A stretch of DNA of 64,000 nucleotides from Telmatactis stephensoni (lineage: Eukaryota > Cnidaria > Anthozoa > Actiniaria > Isophelliidae). Positions within the stretch are counted from its first letter, which is position 1, and every line of letters begins with the position of its first letter. Made by a program: the position numbers and the translations under genes. The notes beneath the pieces were generated by a model that saw only the letters and a list, made by a program, of their open reading frames with translations, was not told the origin of the DNA and did no database searches. Positions 22,501 to 33,069 of the stretch are shown piece by piece. Where the stretch lies: the NCBI GenBank assembly GCA_029948255.1, contig JALIZF010001784.1:558001-622000 (forward strand), given 5' to 3'.

Positions 22501-24917
22501 CACCCATTAGTTGAATTCAGAGTCTAATCTAGAAGGGATGATCTTGCTGCCAATCCCAAAAGGCTGCTCCCACTTTCAATGGGAGAACCAACAGAACTTT
22601 CATACATACCAAGTCTACTTCAGAAATATCCAATTCTTCTAGTGCAGTATTGACTTGTAGAGTACCAGCAATAGCCATTCCTCCTCTGTTGCCAATCTTG
22701 TTACCATTGAGCTTTAGAACTCGTAATGTCTCATTGACCTAAGGGGTAACATTTTGAGCTAGACTTAATCAAGTCATATTAAACAAATTACAAACCTTGC
22801 CATTATTAATTTTGTTGACACAATGAAAAATTAAGAGTGTTTTTGAACATCATGGACAATTTAATTTCCATAATTTAAACATTATTTTTACGAATCTTAA
22901 ATTCGTATTAGTGGTTTTAGTCTGGCACATTGTTGTAACATAAGATATGTATATTTATCTTGTGGTTAATATAGACTCATTATTATTATCATTATTATTA
23001 TTATTATTATTAGTGCTCTTTTCGTTCCCCCCCCCTCCCCCCTACAATATTGCTGGTATGCCATAAAGTCTGTGCTACTGATTTCAGGGTATTAGGTGCA
23101 AGACTTTTCACAACAATATTGCTATTGGCAAATAGAATAATTAAGTTTGTACCTGAAGGCCTTTTGCGATAGCTTCCCCTCCATCAGGTCCTATGTCATT
23201 GTAACTTAATATCAAGCTTTGAAGAACAAGTGTTTCCTGGAAGAAATCCAGTCTGAGTTAGGATTTGTTATAATTTAGGCAAAATAACTGCCTGATGTTA
23301 GAAGAGTTTTTATCCATGTGAGTGTGAACTCTGCATAGGCACGTACTGCAGAGCATACAGTAACAAGAGGAATTTCAAATGCTTCCATAGATATCACATT
23401 GCCAAAGTGGTCATGGTACAATAATAAAATGATGTAATTATACCTTTAATAGTTGTGCTAATATTTTGGCACCATCATCACCAATATTATTATAACCCAA
23501 GTCTAGTAGAACTACAAAGGTGTTGGATTTCAGAGTCTTATAGAGGATTTCTGCATCCTGTTGATAATAATTCATTGTTCTTGATTATCAAATAATATGT
23601 ACTTATTGACTGAGTTGGAGGGCCGCATGGGAAGAGTCAAATATTTTCCCATCCAGCTGACAGTGTTGTTTTTTGTTTGTTTGTTTGTTTAATTAACTGA
23701 GCTTTTGGTCTTTGCGGCCATCATCGTGTTGTGTGATTTTTGTTTGTCCAATACCCCCTTTCTAATATTCCCTTGAGATAAACATTGCACATTGATTGGT
23801 GGAGCTAGTGTTAGCAGAGTTGGTGTGTGAAGTGAGAACAGCCTCATTTTATTTTGCATGATAAATGAGTCTATTCCTGCTTCATCTATCCAGTCAAGTT
23901 AAGCTTGGTTTTCACTTCAGTCGGAATCGGAGTCGGAATCGGAATCATAAGCACCTTACGTCATAGTGAAAACCAGAAAACAGAGTCAGAAATATTATTA
24001 TCTGAGTCATAAGTGCATCTGAATCAGAATCACAAGAATAAGAAGGTTTCCATTTTCTTCCAACTCTGACTCCGACCCTTACGATGAGTGAAAACAAAGT
24101 GAAAACCAGAATCTCGGAATCGGAAGCAGAAGTGAACAGCCAATCACAGTACTCTTGTCCAGGCTCTCTCCACTGTTAAACATGGCAACTCTTGATGAGA
24201 GGCTTCTGCTACCGATTCTGCTTATGACAAGCAATTTTCACTTGTCTTAACTGCTTATGACTCCAATTCCCAATCTGATTCCAACTCCGATAATGCAGTG
24301 AAAACCAGGCTTTAATAAATAAACTTTCAATACCTCATTCACTAATCTACGTCTGTAGATTTCATTCCGTTCATTTCTTTTGTTTCCATGGAGATGAAGG
24401 TAAAACTCATCTGTCGGGTCCCTATATTATCAATAAAACATACAATTGATTTTGCGTTACAATGATGTCAATCAATCTAATGATGTCATATCAAAAGTGC
24501 GCACTTGGACATGCGCCTAATTATTTCAAGGAGCAAGTGGAAATACACTTTAATAAAACAAAGTGATATTTTGTGTGTCTCAGTAGTCTTTACATGTACA
24601 GTAAAGAGCTTAACTAAGTTAAGATTAATTTTTAGCAGCTTTCGATTTTAACAAGCTTCAGATTGCTCGATATTTTATAATAATCTAAAAAAATCGACCA
24701 CAGAAGTTCAGTTTGGTAAATAAATATATTACTCTCTACAATCATATTAATTCATAAAAAGATAAATCACCAAAAACAATTTTAGCAAGCTTATTACTCA
24801 CATGATGCTGTCATCAACTGCCGAGTTCAAGATTGCAAGAATTTCAGTGTTTGGTTGCTTCTGCATCTCTGCGCAGACTGCCAGAAAGTCTTCTTTCGTT
24901 GAACTTGCGTCTCCCAT
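16510..24917 (-). CDS. LRRC34: Leucine-rich repeat-containing protein 34 (LRRC34)
   Basis: Eleven minus-strand exons join in phase to 393 residues: 24802-24917, 24334-24421, 23444-23557, 23153-23236, 22610-22738, 21918-22013, 21516-21551, 20467-20585, 19819-19974, 17088-17214, 16510-16626. Start is MGDASSTKEDF. Ribonuclease-inhibitor-type repeats run through the middle (LDLGYNNIGDDGAKIL, LILSYNDIGPDGGEAI, LKLNGNKIGNRGGMAIA, LNLAYNRIEDDGAMALA, LVLCNNNIASQGLCALA). The end matches the family: MYIWGNKLEEPACK, then NTDVQPYVVDGVVYLS. LRRC34 is reported in germ and stem cells of vertebrates; its molecular role here is unknown. Intron 10 (16627-17087) holds a fold-back element and intron 9 (17215-19818) a LINE remnant and a TTAA-flanked element. 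On the minus strand AATAAA lies only about ten bases past the stop, implying a very short 3' UTR. Confidence 0.94.
16687..16915. mobile_element. TIR element in LRRC34 intron 10
   Basis: The ends GGGGGTGTTTACATGACACT and the reverse complement GCCATGTAAACACCCTC frame inner words such as AGGATGATCCTAG, CAGGTGAATCATAC and GCATTCTGTTT, which also occur inverted. It is about 230 bp and non-coding, with several nested palindromic blocks. Confidence 0.75.
17962..18650 (-). mobile_element. 5'-truncated non-LTR retrotransposon, 3' end only
   Basis: A minus-strand ORF (18349-18639) carries the extreme C-terminal block typical of CR1/L2/Jockey-like reverse transcriptase polyproteins: FRDSYFVRISNLWNAIPEHI then SLLESFKKNLKSFF. 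The 3' end on the minus strand is an (ATTT)n-like tail near 17962-17995, following GGGCGAATTC. It lies in LRRC34 intron 9. The rest of the element is missing, as is usual for 5'-truncated LINE insertions. Confidence 0.7.
18720..19543. mobile_element. TTAA-flanked TIR element, about 820 bp
   Basis: The left end reads TTAAGGTGGCCCGTA and the right end TACGGGCCACCTTAA, an inverted repeat with TTAA at each outer edge. TTAA target duplication is typical of piggyBac and Kolobok transposons. No transposase is visible, so this is a non-autonomous copy. It lies in LRRC34 intron 9 next to the LINE remnant. Confidence 0.7.
20120..20230 (+). repeat. A/G-rich low-complexity tract
   Basis: Runs of A with scattered G (AAAGAAAAAAGAAAAAAG) in LRRC34 intron 8. 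No coding signal. Confidence 0.8.
20741..21055. mobile_element. Fold-back TIR element in LRRC34 intron 7
   Basis: The ends pair as ATTACCATAGCTGGAAAGAG and CTCTTTCCAGCTATGGTAAT, and the centre near 20905 has GGTAGGCAAGAGATGCCTACC. The arms are about 150 bp and imperfect. No protein is encoded. Confidence 0.8.
22400..22500 (-). mobile_element. tRNA-derived SINE head, minus strand
   Basis: On the minus strand an A-box-like TGGCCTAATGGTGAGAGCTC is followed by a B-box-like GGGTTCAAGTACC. It lacks a proper cloverleaf. It lies in LRRC34 intron 5. Confidence 0.5.
23905..24313. mobile_element. TIR element with GGTTTTCACT ends, about 400 bp
   Basis: The left end AGCTTGGTTTTCACTTCAGT is answered by GCAGTGAAAACCAGGCTTTA at the right. 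The interior is made of short GAATCGGAGTCGGAATCGGA-type words and their complements, so the arms are themselves internally repetitive. It ends about 20 bp from LRRC34 exon 2. Confidence 0.75.
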
Positions 24918-25352
24918 CTTTAATTTTGCCTTTTGAAGGAAACAAGTTCGCTATTTTATCAATTTCTTTGGAAAAACACAAAAATCTAACTTTTGTCCGC
25001 CATTTTGTCTTGTTTCTATAGAAACGACACTTTTCCTGACCTTTTTAGAAATTCATACGCAATAGTTATTGTCTGAATGAAAGAGCCATTTTGATTGGAT
25101 AAAGTGTGTCGGGAAGTAAAATCTGACCAATCACAGCTATGGATAGAAGTGGTTCGATAAATATTTACCCGTAGTTATGCCAACCAAATCAACACGTGCA
25201 AAGTGTTTGTGATTATTTATTTTATTACATAAGGGCTCTTTTGTTCTCATATAATACTTCAAATTCTCTCTTGAGCTGATTTCACTCTAGCTGAGCTCTC
25301 CTTGAGTCAAGGAATATTTTTGGACTCTCTGAGCATCAATTTTTTTTTCAAA
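24918..25352. promoter_or_regulatory. Candidate bidirectional promoter between LRRC34 and the ankyrin/C2 gene
   Basis: The two start codons are 435 bp apart and diverge, with no gene between. The spacing nearly equals that of the WD40/PEX14 pair (437 bp). Shared regulation is an inference. Confidence 0.45.
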
Positions 25353-28300
25353 ATGACGATAAAAACAGATCAAGAAGAAAGCAAACTTCGAGTTGCTGTA
25401 CGTTCAAGAGATTTACCTGTTGTTCAAGTTGCTTTAGCAGAAGGCTGTGATGCCAACGAGCTCGATGCACACGGCTGGACTGTATTACACGAAGCCGTCT
25501 CAAGTGGAAGCTCTTCGATTACTTTGGCATTACTTCGTAAAGGAGCAAATCCGGACGTTCAAGAACATTTGAACAGAAACACCCCACTTCACGTAGCTGC
25601 GAAGAAAGGGCATATGAAGATCGTCCAAATTTTGTTAGACACCAATGCGAAACTAGACTTGCGGAATACTGATGGTAAAATTCCTGAAGATTTGGCAACT
25701 TCTGCTTGCAAAGAATTTTTTCAGAAAAAACGTAAGTAGAAATTTTTTGCCCAAAGTTTTTCAGCTTCATGTTGAAAAAAACAAAAAAACAAAAAATAGA
25801 ACTTGTTCAAACCACTTAGCAAATATTTAGTCACGGTAAATAATTCAATGATAATTAAAGTATTTGAGTTCAAAACATGAAAGGCAGTCATGTATTTGTC
25901 AAGTATTGTTTATGTGTAAACGACGCGAAGTATCGAATTTCATCAGTAAATATTTGGAATATGGCGGAAAAAAAATCCGACATTTTCCAACCAGCCAGCC
26001 ACCAAGCCTAGAACAATTATTCCCATAGGGTGTTATTATGTCAGAATGTTTACAAGACAGTCTATTCTTCTGTTTTATTTGTGTATGCGTTGTCAAGGAA
26101 ATATAGCCCCATTGTCTGATGCCATAGAATTGAAAGTAATTTTAGTTTTACCTCAAGGAGCTTCAAAGTCATTATTTTAATTACTTGCTATTACTGAATT
26201 TCTTTAATATTATTTTACTGATGTTTTTGACATGGAAATTGACCCATCAATGCTCTCTGCAAGGGGTGAAGAGGGGGGGCTTTTAAATGAAGTAGGGGTA
26301 TTGTCAGGGTCCCCTATACCTTTTGCGTGAAACGTGACTGGCTGATTAATTGACGTGAAACGTGATTTAAGGTCTAAAACCTTTTTGTGTCCACGTGAAA
26401 CTTAATTTTTTGTGAACGTGTGAAAGAGATTTTTGAATTATCTGTGATGCGCGAAAAGACCAAATATTGTTGCGTGATTTCATTTTGCAATGGGGTATAG
26501 GGGACCCTGTATTGTGAAGTGAAGTGTTAGTATTCAATTTTAAGAACGAATGAAAAATAAAGCTATATGTCCTATGTGTTATAAGCCTAAATTTTCATTT
26601 CTATATTCATAATCGGTTACATATTAAGGATCTGGGTCAAATTTTGTATTATTACATGTGACGAACTTAATACATTCTATTGTTTGTCAGACTTTTTAAT
26701 TCTTTAATTTGTTCATTCATAAATGCATATATACATACAAACTTCTTTCATTCTTTTTCCATTTATTTATTTCTCTGTTCATCTTTTTCACCCATTCCTT
26801 TTACTCACTTAAAATTGATAATTTTTTGTTTATTTTTTAAGGAATTGCATTGTTAATGAGAGGGGGAACCAAGTCATATCCAGATAGCTCTTTACATAAG
26901 GTAATTCTAATTTGTATTAGACCAACCCTTTTCCTGTCCTTCCCCCCAAGGGGGGGGGGGGACTCCCATTGAAAATGGGCAGGGATGATCATCGGAAATT
27001 TTCAAAAATACCCCTAAAAGATACCGGAGTCTTATGAAGGTGGGCGTGGCAGCATAAGATTTTTACCCCTAAAAGATACCAGCTAAAAAATGATAAAAGC
27101 AATTTAAAGCTGTCGTTGCTGTTATTATTATGTAATATGTTATTATCTTAAAAGAATACCCAGCTTAGACTTTGGAGGCCCCAAAACCTTTAATACACCC
27201 TAAAAGATACCAGATCCCTGATTTTAACCCCTAAAAGATACGACGACCATCCCTGCCCAACGATATGGGGGAGTCACCCGGATCCTTCCCCTACAAGAAA
27301 TACAGTAAATATAGCATTTTTCTAACATTGGAGTTCCTGTTTATAGATGTACCCCAAAAGAAGCTCAAGCCCTAAGAGACAACATCAAGAACATCATCTA
27401 ACGGGAAGGACTACCCATGGGTCCAGCAATACTATGTCATCATTAAGTAAGTGGCCACACCCTTTATAAGCATGCAAGATATCCTCAAAGTAGTACATGT
27501 TGCTAAATAATAATAAACTGTTGAGCCTTTCACATGAACTTTTATTTACTTCATAGCGGGGCCATGCAATAATCTCCATTCAAAGAGTATTAGATTACTA
27601 GAACCTTCAGACTACCTGCAAAATCTTGTCTCTCTGTATCTGGTATCAGAAAGAAATCATTTAAGAGCTCTACATATATAGTCATGACTATGCATACTTA
27701 ATACTGTTTTTCAAATCAGTCACAAGCAGTCGCACCTCCCATAAGCAGACAGCAACCCTCAGTTCCTTCTCTGAACAAACTTTACATTTTTTACCTCCAA
27801 TAACCAGACATCTCTCATCAATGCAACCACATTCTGGTCTTGAGGGTGTCCAATATTATTATGGTATTTCATATGTTATTGATCACTATGTTGTATCATT
27901 AATTTGTCTAAAATTGAAGTTTGTTTATTTTAACAGATTATGGTGAAAATGTCCAAACTGGCCCAGGAAAGGTCCAACTATTAGTTGAATATGATAAGAT
28001 AAATACGTGGTTGAAGATCAATATTCAAGAAATAAAAGATTTGAAACTTCCAACAGGTATAAGCAATATTATTAAATAGAATAATAATACAGTTATTATT
28101 TAGATTATTAGTTACTGGCACAAAAATGAAATTTCATTGAGTGCAAAAAGACTCAAAAAAAAAAAAAAAAAAAAAAAATCAGAACCCAGACAAGGTTTTT
28201 AACTAAGCTGTTAAGAGGCTGGGACTCGAGAAAATTGGCATAAATTTGGTCAATGATACTCAAATATTTCTCCTTCTTTGATAGTGCACAACTACACCCA

Positions 28301-30090
28301 CATCTATGTCAAATGCTACCTGATTCCTGACAAGAACAAAGAAACAAAAGGAAAGACAAAGCTGATCAAAATTGAAACAAGCTCAGAGGATGGTTATTCA
28401 TCTCGTGGTAGTAGTGCCAGCTCACAAAGCAGCACTTTTAGTTTAAAAAGCACAGACTCTGATGCCTCACAGATTTCTGATAAGGTGAAGTCTGTACTAA
28501 AGAAGAGACCACATCTTCATTCAAAAAGAAACAAAGAAGAAGGTAATGAATGCTTTATAGTGATTTATGAGAAGTCTTAAGACATACAAGCAGAGACAGT
28601 TAGACAGAAAGAGTGAGATGTATGATCAGGCAGACACCCCAAACTCTTTTAAGTGTAAAAGTGAGATCAAAATACAGAGATCAGAATATTTTTGTATTTA
28701 TATCCTGAAGGATCTGCCATGTTTATAAATACAAGTTTAATTTTTTTTAAATCTATTTGTCAATCAAATATGTTTATAATAATTGAATCATTGAATTTTA
28801 CTTTCTTCCACAGTTAAATGTGTGCTTCATGCTGACGAAAGTGATTCATTTGGACGTATATCAGCCAGTGTTAATGAGGGTGTTTGGTATAATGCCATCG
28901 TGCTGAGAAAATACAATAACATAATGTCTGAGGTTAAAATTCACTTGAGTGTCTGTGGTCGTAACCGCTTCACATCACACTGCATAGTCATTGCTGATGT
29001 CATCATTCCTTTGCCTGTTGCCTTGAAGAAAGCTGGCATAGTACAAGCATATCAGCTTGACTATAAGATTGCAGTTCCTGAATCAGTGGGCCAATCAAAA
29101 ATGAACCAATCCTGGGAAGTAAAAGATGGTAAGTGAATAAAAATACTATCAATGGTTAATTAATATGCATGCAGATTTCCCAGATTTAGGGAAGGAATAA
29201 AGGGAGTGCCCATAACTCTGAGCCCTTTTCTACTCATGTTAATTGTCCAATTCTGAGATGTGCTTCATCCTACCACATACAAACTAAGGAATTAAAAACT
29301 ATCTAATGTTAATTGTTATGAAAAGCGTCATCTTGATTCCTTTATGGTAAGCAAAGTGAGGTGAAACACTTTTCGGCTAGTTGACGTCACTAAAAAGTTA
29401 GTATACATGTATCTGCCTCTGAACTCTGGAAAAGCAAAAACAAAAGTGCTGACATTGTTTGACTTCCTTGAATATACTCAGATTCTCAAAATACTTTGAA
29501 GCTTTTATTTACATCATCACTGGATGACAATATCAAAAAATGTCTTAAAACAGTCTCAAAATATTTATTGAAACATTTTTCTAGCTACTTCATTTAACAT
29601 TTTTCTCTTTTGCCAAATAGGACACCATTACACTGGACGAAGTTTAGCATGGAACAACGGAGAAGCATCAGAATCAACAGAAGCACAAATGTTCCAATCA
29701 CCTTCTGTGCCTGATGTGTCTACCAAGAAACACCGCCGACACCAATCACGAATGTCCAAATTTTTGAAAAGTGATATGAATCTGTTCAAAGGAAAACAAA
29801 ATGACCGCTACAAGAAAAACTTTGAAATGGCAGCTTCTCAAGAATACATTGATACATTGGTAGAGAATCCCAAAAGATCAGTGGTTGAGAGAGTTGGTCA
29901 GGATGAAGTTGAATACATAGGACGTGGTGCAGAACATTGGAATGATAATATATTTGAAATTAGAAAGGAACTTGAGGTATCAGCTCCATCTCAACCATCT
30001 CTTAAATATAGCCGTGCATTTGGAGAATCTGCTAAACCTTCTGTAAGAAGTAGTTTTTATAATGATGGCATATGCCTTGAAGACATGTAG
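25353..30090 (+). CDS. Ankyrin-repeat protein with an interrupted C2 domain
   Basis: Seven exons join in phase to 566 residues: 25353-25731, 26842-26900, 27347-27446, 27937-28056, 28285-28542, 28814-29128, 29621-30090. I chose MTIKTDQEE because the upstream extension has no ATG. Residues 9-120 hold three ankyrin repeats and part of a fourth (GWTVLHEAVSSGSSSITLAL, NTPLHVAAKKGHMKIVQILL). Residues 188-250 look like the first half of a C2 fold (GKVQLLVEYDKINTWLKINI, THIYVKCYLIPDKNKETKGK). A Ser-rich insert follows (247-290), then a likely second half (RKYNNIMSEVKIHLSVCG, DVIIPLPVAL). The calcium-binding Asp residues expected in C2 loop 1 are not apparent, so calcium-independent binding is likely. 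The tail is basic then acidic, without a recognised domain. An AATAAA lies at about 30378. I do not recognise the family. Confidence 0.85.
26292..26512. mobile_element. TIR element in ankyrin/C2 intron 1
   Basis: The ends CAGGGTCCCCTATACC and GGGTATAGGGGACCCTG are inverted repeats about 220 bp apart. The interior repeats CGTGAAACGTGA-type words. Confidence 0.75.
26946..27290. mobile_element. TIR element with internal CCCCTAAAAGATACC words (copy 1)
   Basis: A G-rich left end (GGGGGGACTCCCATTG) and the right end ATGGGGGAGTCACCC are inverted. The word CCCTAAAAGATACC recurs four or five times inside. Related sequences lie at 32595-32945 and 36361-36890 (there with AAAAGGTACC). It is non-coding, in intron 2 of the ankyrin/C2 gene. 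Confidence 0.65.
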
Positions 30091-31819
30091 TTCAATTTGG
30101 CCATTCTGACTTACATGACAAAAATTTACAGTATTAATTATTTTCACAGTTTAATGTTTCAAATGAACAATTCAGTGTGAAAAGTTTGAGTTCAAACACA
30201 AGGTAAAAGGGTGATAATGGTTACTTTTAGAATAATTATTTTTTTATATATATCTAGCTCCAAAACAGCGTGGGGAGTACCTATAGCTAATTTCAAAAAC
30301 ACAAAGAAATTTTAAAATATAATAAATTGCGAGTTCACAAGAGTTTTTAAAAGACTGTATATTACTTTTGTGTCTGCAATAAAGAGAAATATTTAGATAC
30401 CAAAAATTTTGCCAACAATGTAACAGAACTTGTTAAATGACCGTGCCATGGGCCAAGAGCCCTGTGGCCATTCCTCTATGGGTGCAGTTGCTTTTATTAA
30501 TACAATTTATTAATATTATTTGCATGCCTGACAGGCCTTATAACCAAGGCAACAAGTCTGCATGTTGAAAATAGTGCATGCCAAACAGCAAATATAAAAC
30601 AATTGTTTTAATAAAAAAACTTAAAATTTTCAAAAAATATGTTTTCAAGTTTAACTCCAATGATATGATCATTCTGAAACTGCTAAAACAATTTAGTGCA
30701 ACAAGTCAACTGTATTTTTCATAAACTATAAAGGGCAGAGGGGGTACAAAAATCAAGCCCAATTTCCAACACCTTTTATCATGTGCCATGCTGAGTTGAT
30801 TGTGTTCAGTATATCAAGCTATACAAAATCCTGAAGTTTGTTGTTAATCTGGTCAATATTAAACAACTTACAGCCATTCATAAACTCCAAAATTTACAAA
30901 GAAATGTATTGCCGGACAGTTGTCCACTCTTCCATTCATTTCTAATAAAATTCTATCATTTTTGAATGGCTGTAAAGCATCCAATAGACTCCATTAACCC
31001 CAAACTTCAGGACTTTGTATAGTTTGATGTGCTCTGTCTGGCTATGTGGTACTTGTGTTGATTATCACAATTATAATACACAATACAAAATTACTCGATT
31101 CTGATTGGACGAGAGGAGTACAATTAAATCGTTAATTGTACTCTGTAGAGTACCTATTAAGTCGCTATGGCAACGACAACGGCGCGCGATAAACTTTTCC
31201 ATTTGGATTTTCCTTGACAAGCCATGGCTACTCGTTTAAAAACTTACAGTTTTGCTAGTTCAGTTTTTGATGATTATCATAGAAGATAAAATAGTAATTT
31301 ATTTGTCAAAACAATGACAATTTTAAACGGAAAGAAAAATGACTTCCAAACAATGCCGTGCTGCAAAACTAAGCGAAGGAGCGAAGGACATCAATTCACG
31401 GCTATCAGCCAGAGTACAGAAATGGTCATTTGGTCAAACTTTTTTACTCTTTTCCAAAAGAATCTGATAAATCAAGCTTAAAATAATGAAGTTTTGAGGC
31501 ATTTGAAAGGCCAGGTATGTTTAAACAACGTAAATTTGATCATATTTCTCTGTGAAGGAACTCAAATTCTTTGCCGTGTCTTGGGCTCTTCGCTCGTCTT
31601 CATTCAATAAACAAACCTGTCACGGTAAATAAACTACATGCTTAAGAAGTGTAATTCGCTCAGAATACAAATTAACTCTATTTTATTTTGTTTTCGAAGT
31701 TTCTTCCCTCTTTGAAATAGTGTCTACTCGTTTAAGTCTGCACTTTTTAAGTGAAAACATGCTATATGTCAGATATTTGTCTTTCCTCGAAGAAATTTTG
31801 TATAGTGTATTATAAATAA

Positions 31820-31982
31820 AAAATCGCACGATCTTCTCGTACAATTCAGAATTAATAGTTACTCGTAATGTTTTGAAAACTCTCAAATAGGACTCGCCTA
31901 AAGGCTCATCCTATTTTGAGAACTTTCAAAACATTACTCGTACCTATTAATTCCGAATTGTACTCAAGATCGTGCGATTTCC
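31820..31982. repeat. Palindrome, about 75-bp arms
   Basis: The centre near 31902 reads ACTCGCCTAAAGGCTCATCC. The arms carry AAATCGCACGATCTT and AAGATCGTGCGATTT at the ends, with few mismatches. Confidence 0.8.
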
Positions 31983-32039
31983 TATACTAATCAGGAACTT
32001 ATGCCCAGGCTCTCACATTGTGAATTTCCACGATGGAAA

Positions 32040-32385
32040 TGAAGAGATGTACTGTTGAGGTGTACCATCTAATATTTAGCATATAAAGAGTAAGTTATAT
32101 AATCAAGTGATTTAAAACAAACCAAAAGAAAATACCATGAGACACTATTTTTTGTATAATTTTTATTGAAATCTCTGTCCAACAAATGTAGAAATGACAT
32201 CAATGTCAGAAGAACAACAAAAGTACTCTCACCTGTCCATAAGCTAAGTCGAATGGCATGATTGTAATTCTCAGCATAAAAAATAGTGTCTCATGGTATT
32301 TTCTTTTGGTTTGTTTATCACTTGATTATATAACTTACTTTTTATATGCTAAAATAATATTAGATGGTACATCTCAACAGTACAT
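32040..32385. repeat. Inverted repeat, about 110-bp arms around a 120-bp spacer
   Basis: CCAAAAGAAAATACCATGAG near 32125 pairs with CTCATGGTATTTTCTTTTGG near 32290, and the match extends through TAAGTTATATAATCAAGTGA. It looks like a fold-back element. Confidence 0.85.
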
Positions 32386-32594
32386 CTTTTATCTAATCTG
32401 TACATCTATTAGTGTACAGGCAAATGGAATCCATTTGTTTTATATTATATTCATCAAAACAGTTCAGCCAATCAGAGCAATTCAACATCATCTGTGTGTG
32501 TACTATAAACACACAATTCTTGACCAAAATCACAGTGTGCATATTAGTATTCAATTATTACATAAGACTCCATTGTAAAAACATCAGGTATGCT

Positions 32595-32945
32595 TGTTGG
32601 AAATTTTCAAAAATACTCCTAAAAGATACCAGAAGTCTTTTAAGGAGGGCGTGGCTGGAGAGATACCAGTGATAACAAGCTAATGGACATTATTATGATG
32701 AACATAAAATTGAACGGTCGACACACTTTTGTTGGGCAAATTTCTACCATTTGAGAATAAGATAATATGCGATGGGCTCTTTTGATATACCCTAAGAGAG
32801 ACCAGGAAATGCTAAAAAACTCTAAACTTCAATTTTAACACCCTAAAAGATACCAAATCACTGATTTTTACCCCTAAAAGATACAAAGAGCATACCCGAT
32901 CCTTTTACAATGGGGTCCCACCCCCCCGGGCTGGTACCCTACCCT
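32595..32945. mobile_element. CCCCTAAAAGATACC element (copy 2)
   Basis: It shares GGAAATTTTCAAAAATACTC, CCTAAAAGATACCA and the phrase GGAGGGCGTGGC with copy 1 at 26946-27290, ending in a GGGGTCCCACCCCCC-type border. It lies about 125 bp beyond the stop of the first WW/zinc-finger gene. Confidence 0.6.
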
Positions 32946-33069
32946 GTTCTACCAAAGGATGTGTATTATTCAGATGTTACTAGTAACTTTTCCACTGACT
33001 TTCTTTTGTAATAATGGCTATAACATTGATGGCACTTTCTGTTCAGATATTAATATCGGCCACAGGTTG

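Larger units (their letters stand above)
30091..32594. other. 3' flank of the ankyrin/C2 gene and repeat-rich intergenic space
   Basis: The 3' UTR probably ends near the AATAAA at 30378. Beyond it I see only fold-back sequence: an imperfect palindrome at 30789-31045 (TACAAAATCCTGAAGTTTG against CAAACTTCAGGACTTTGTA), one at 31820-31982, and a large one at 32040-32385. No gene is supported. Confidence 0.6.
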
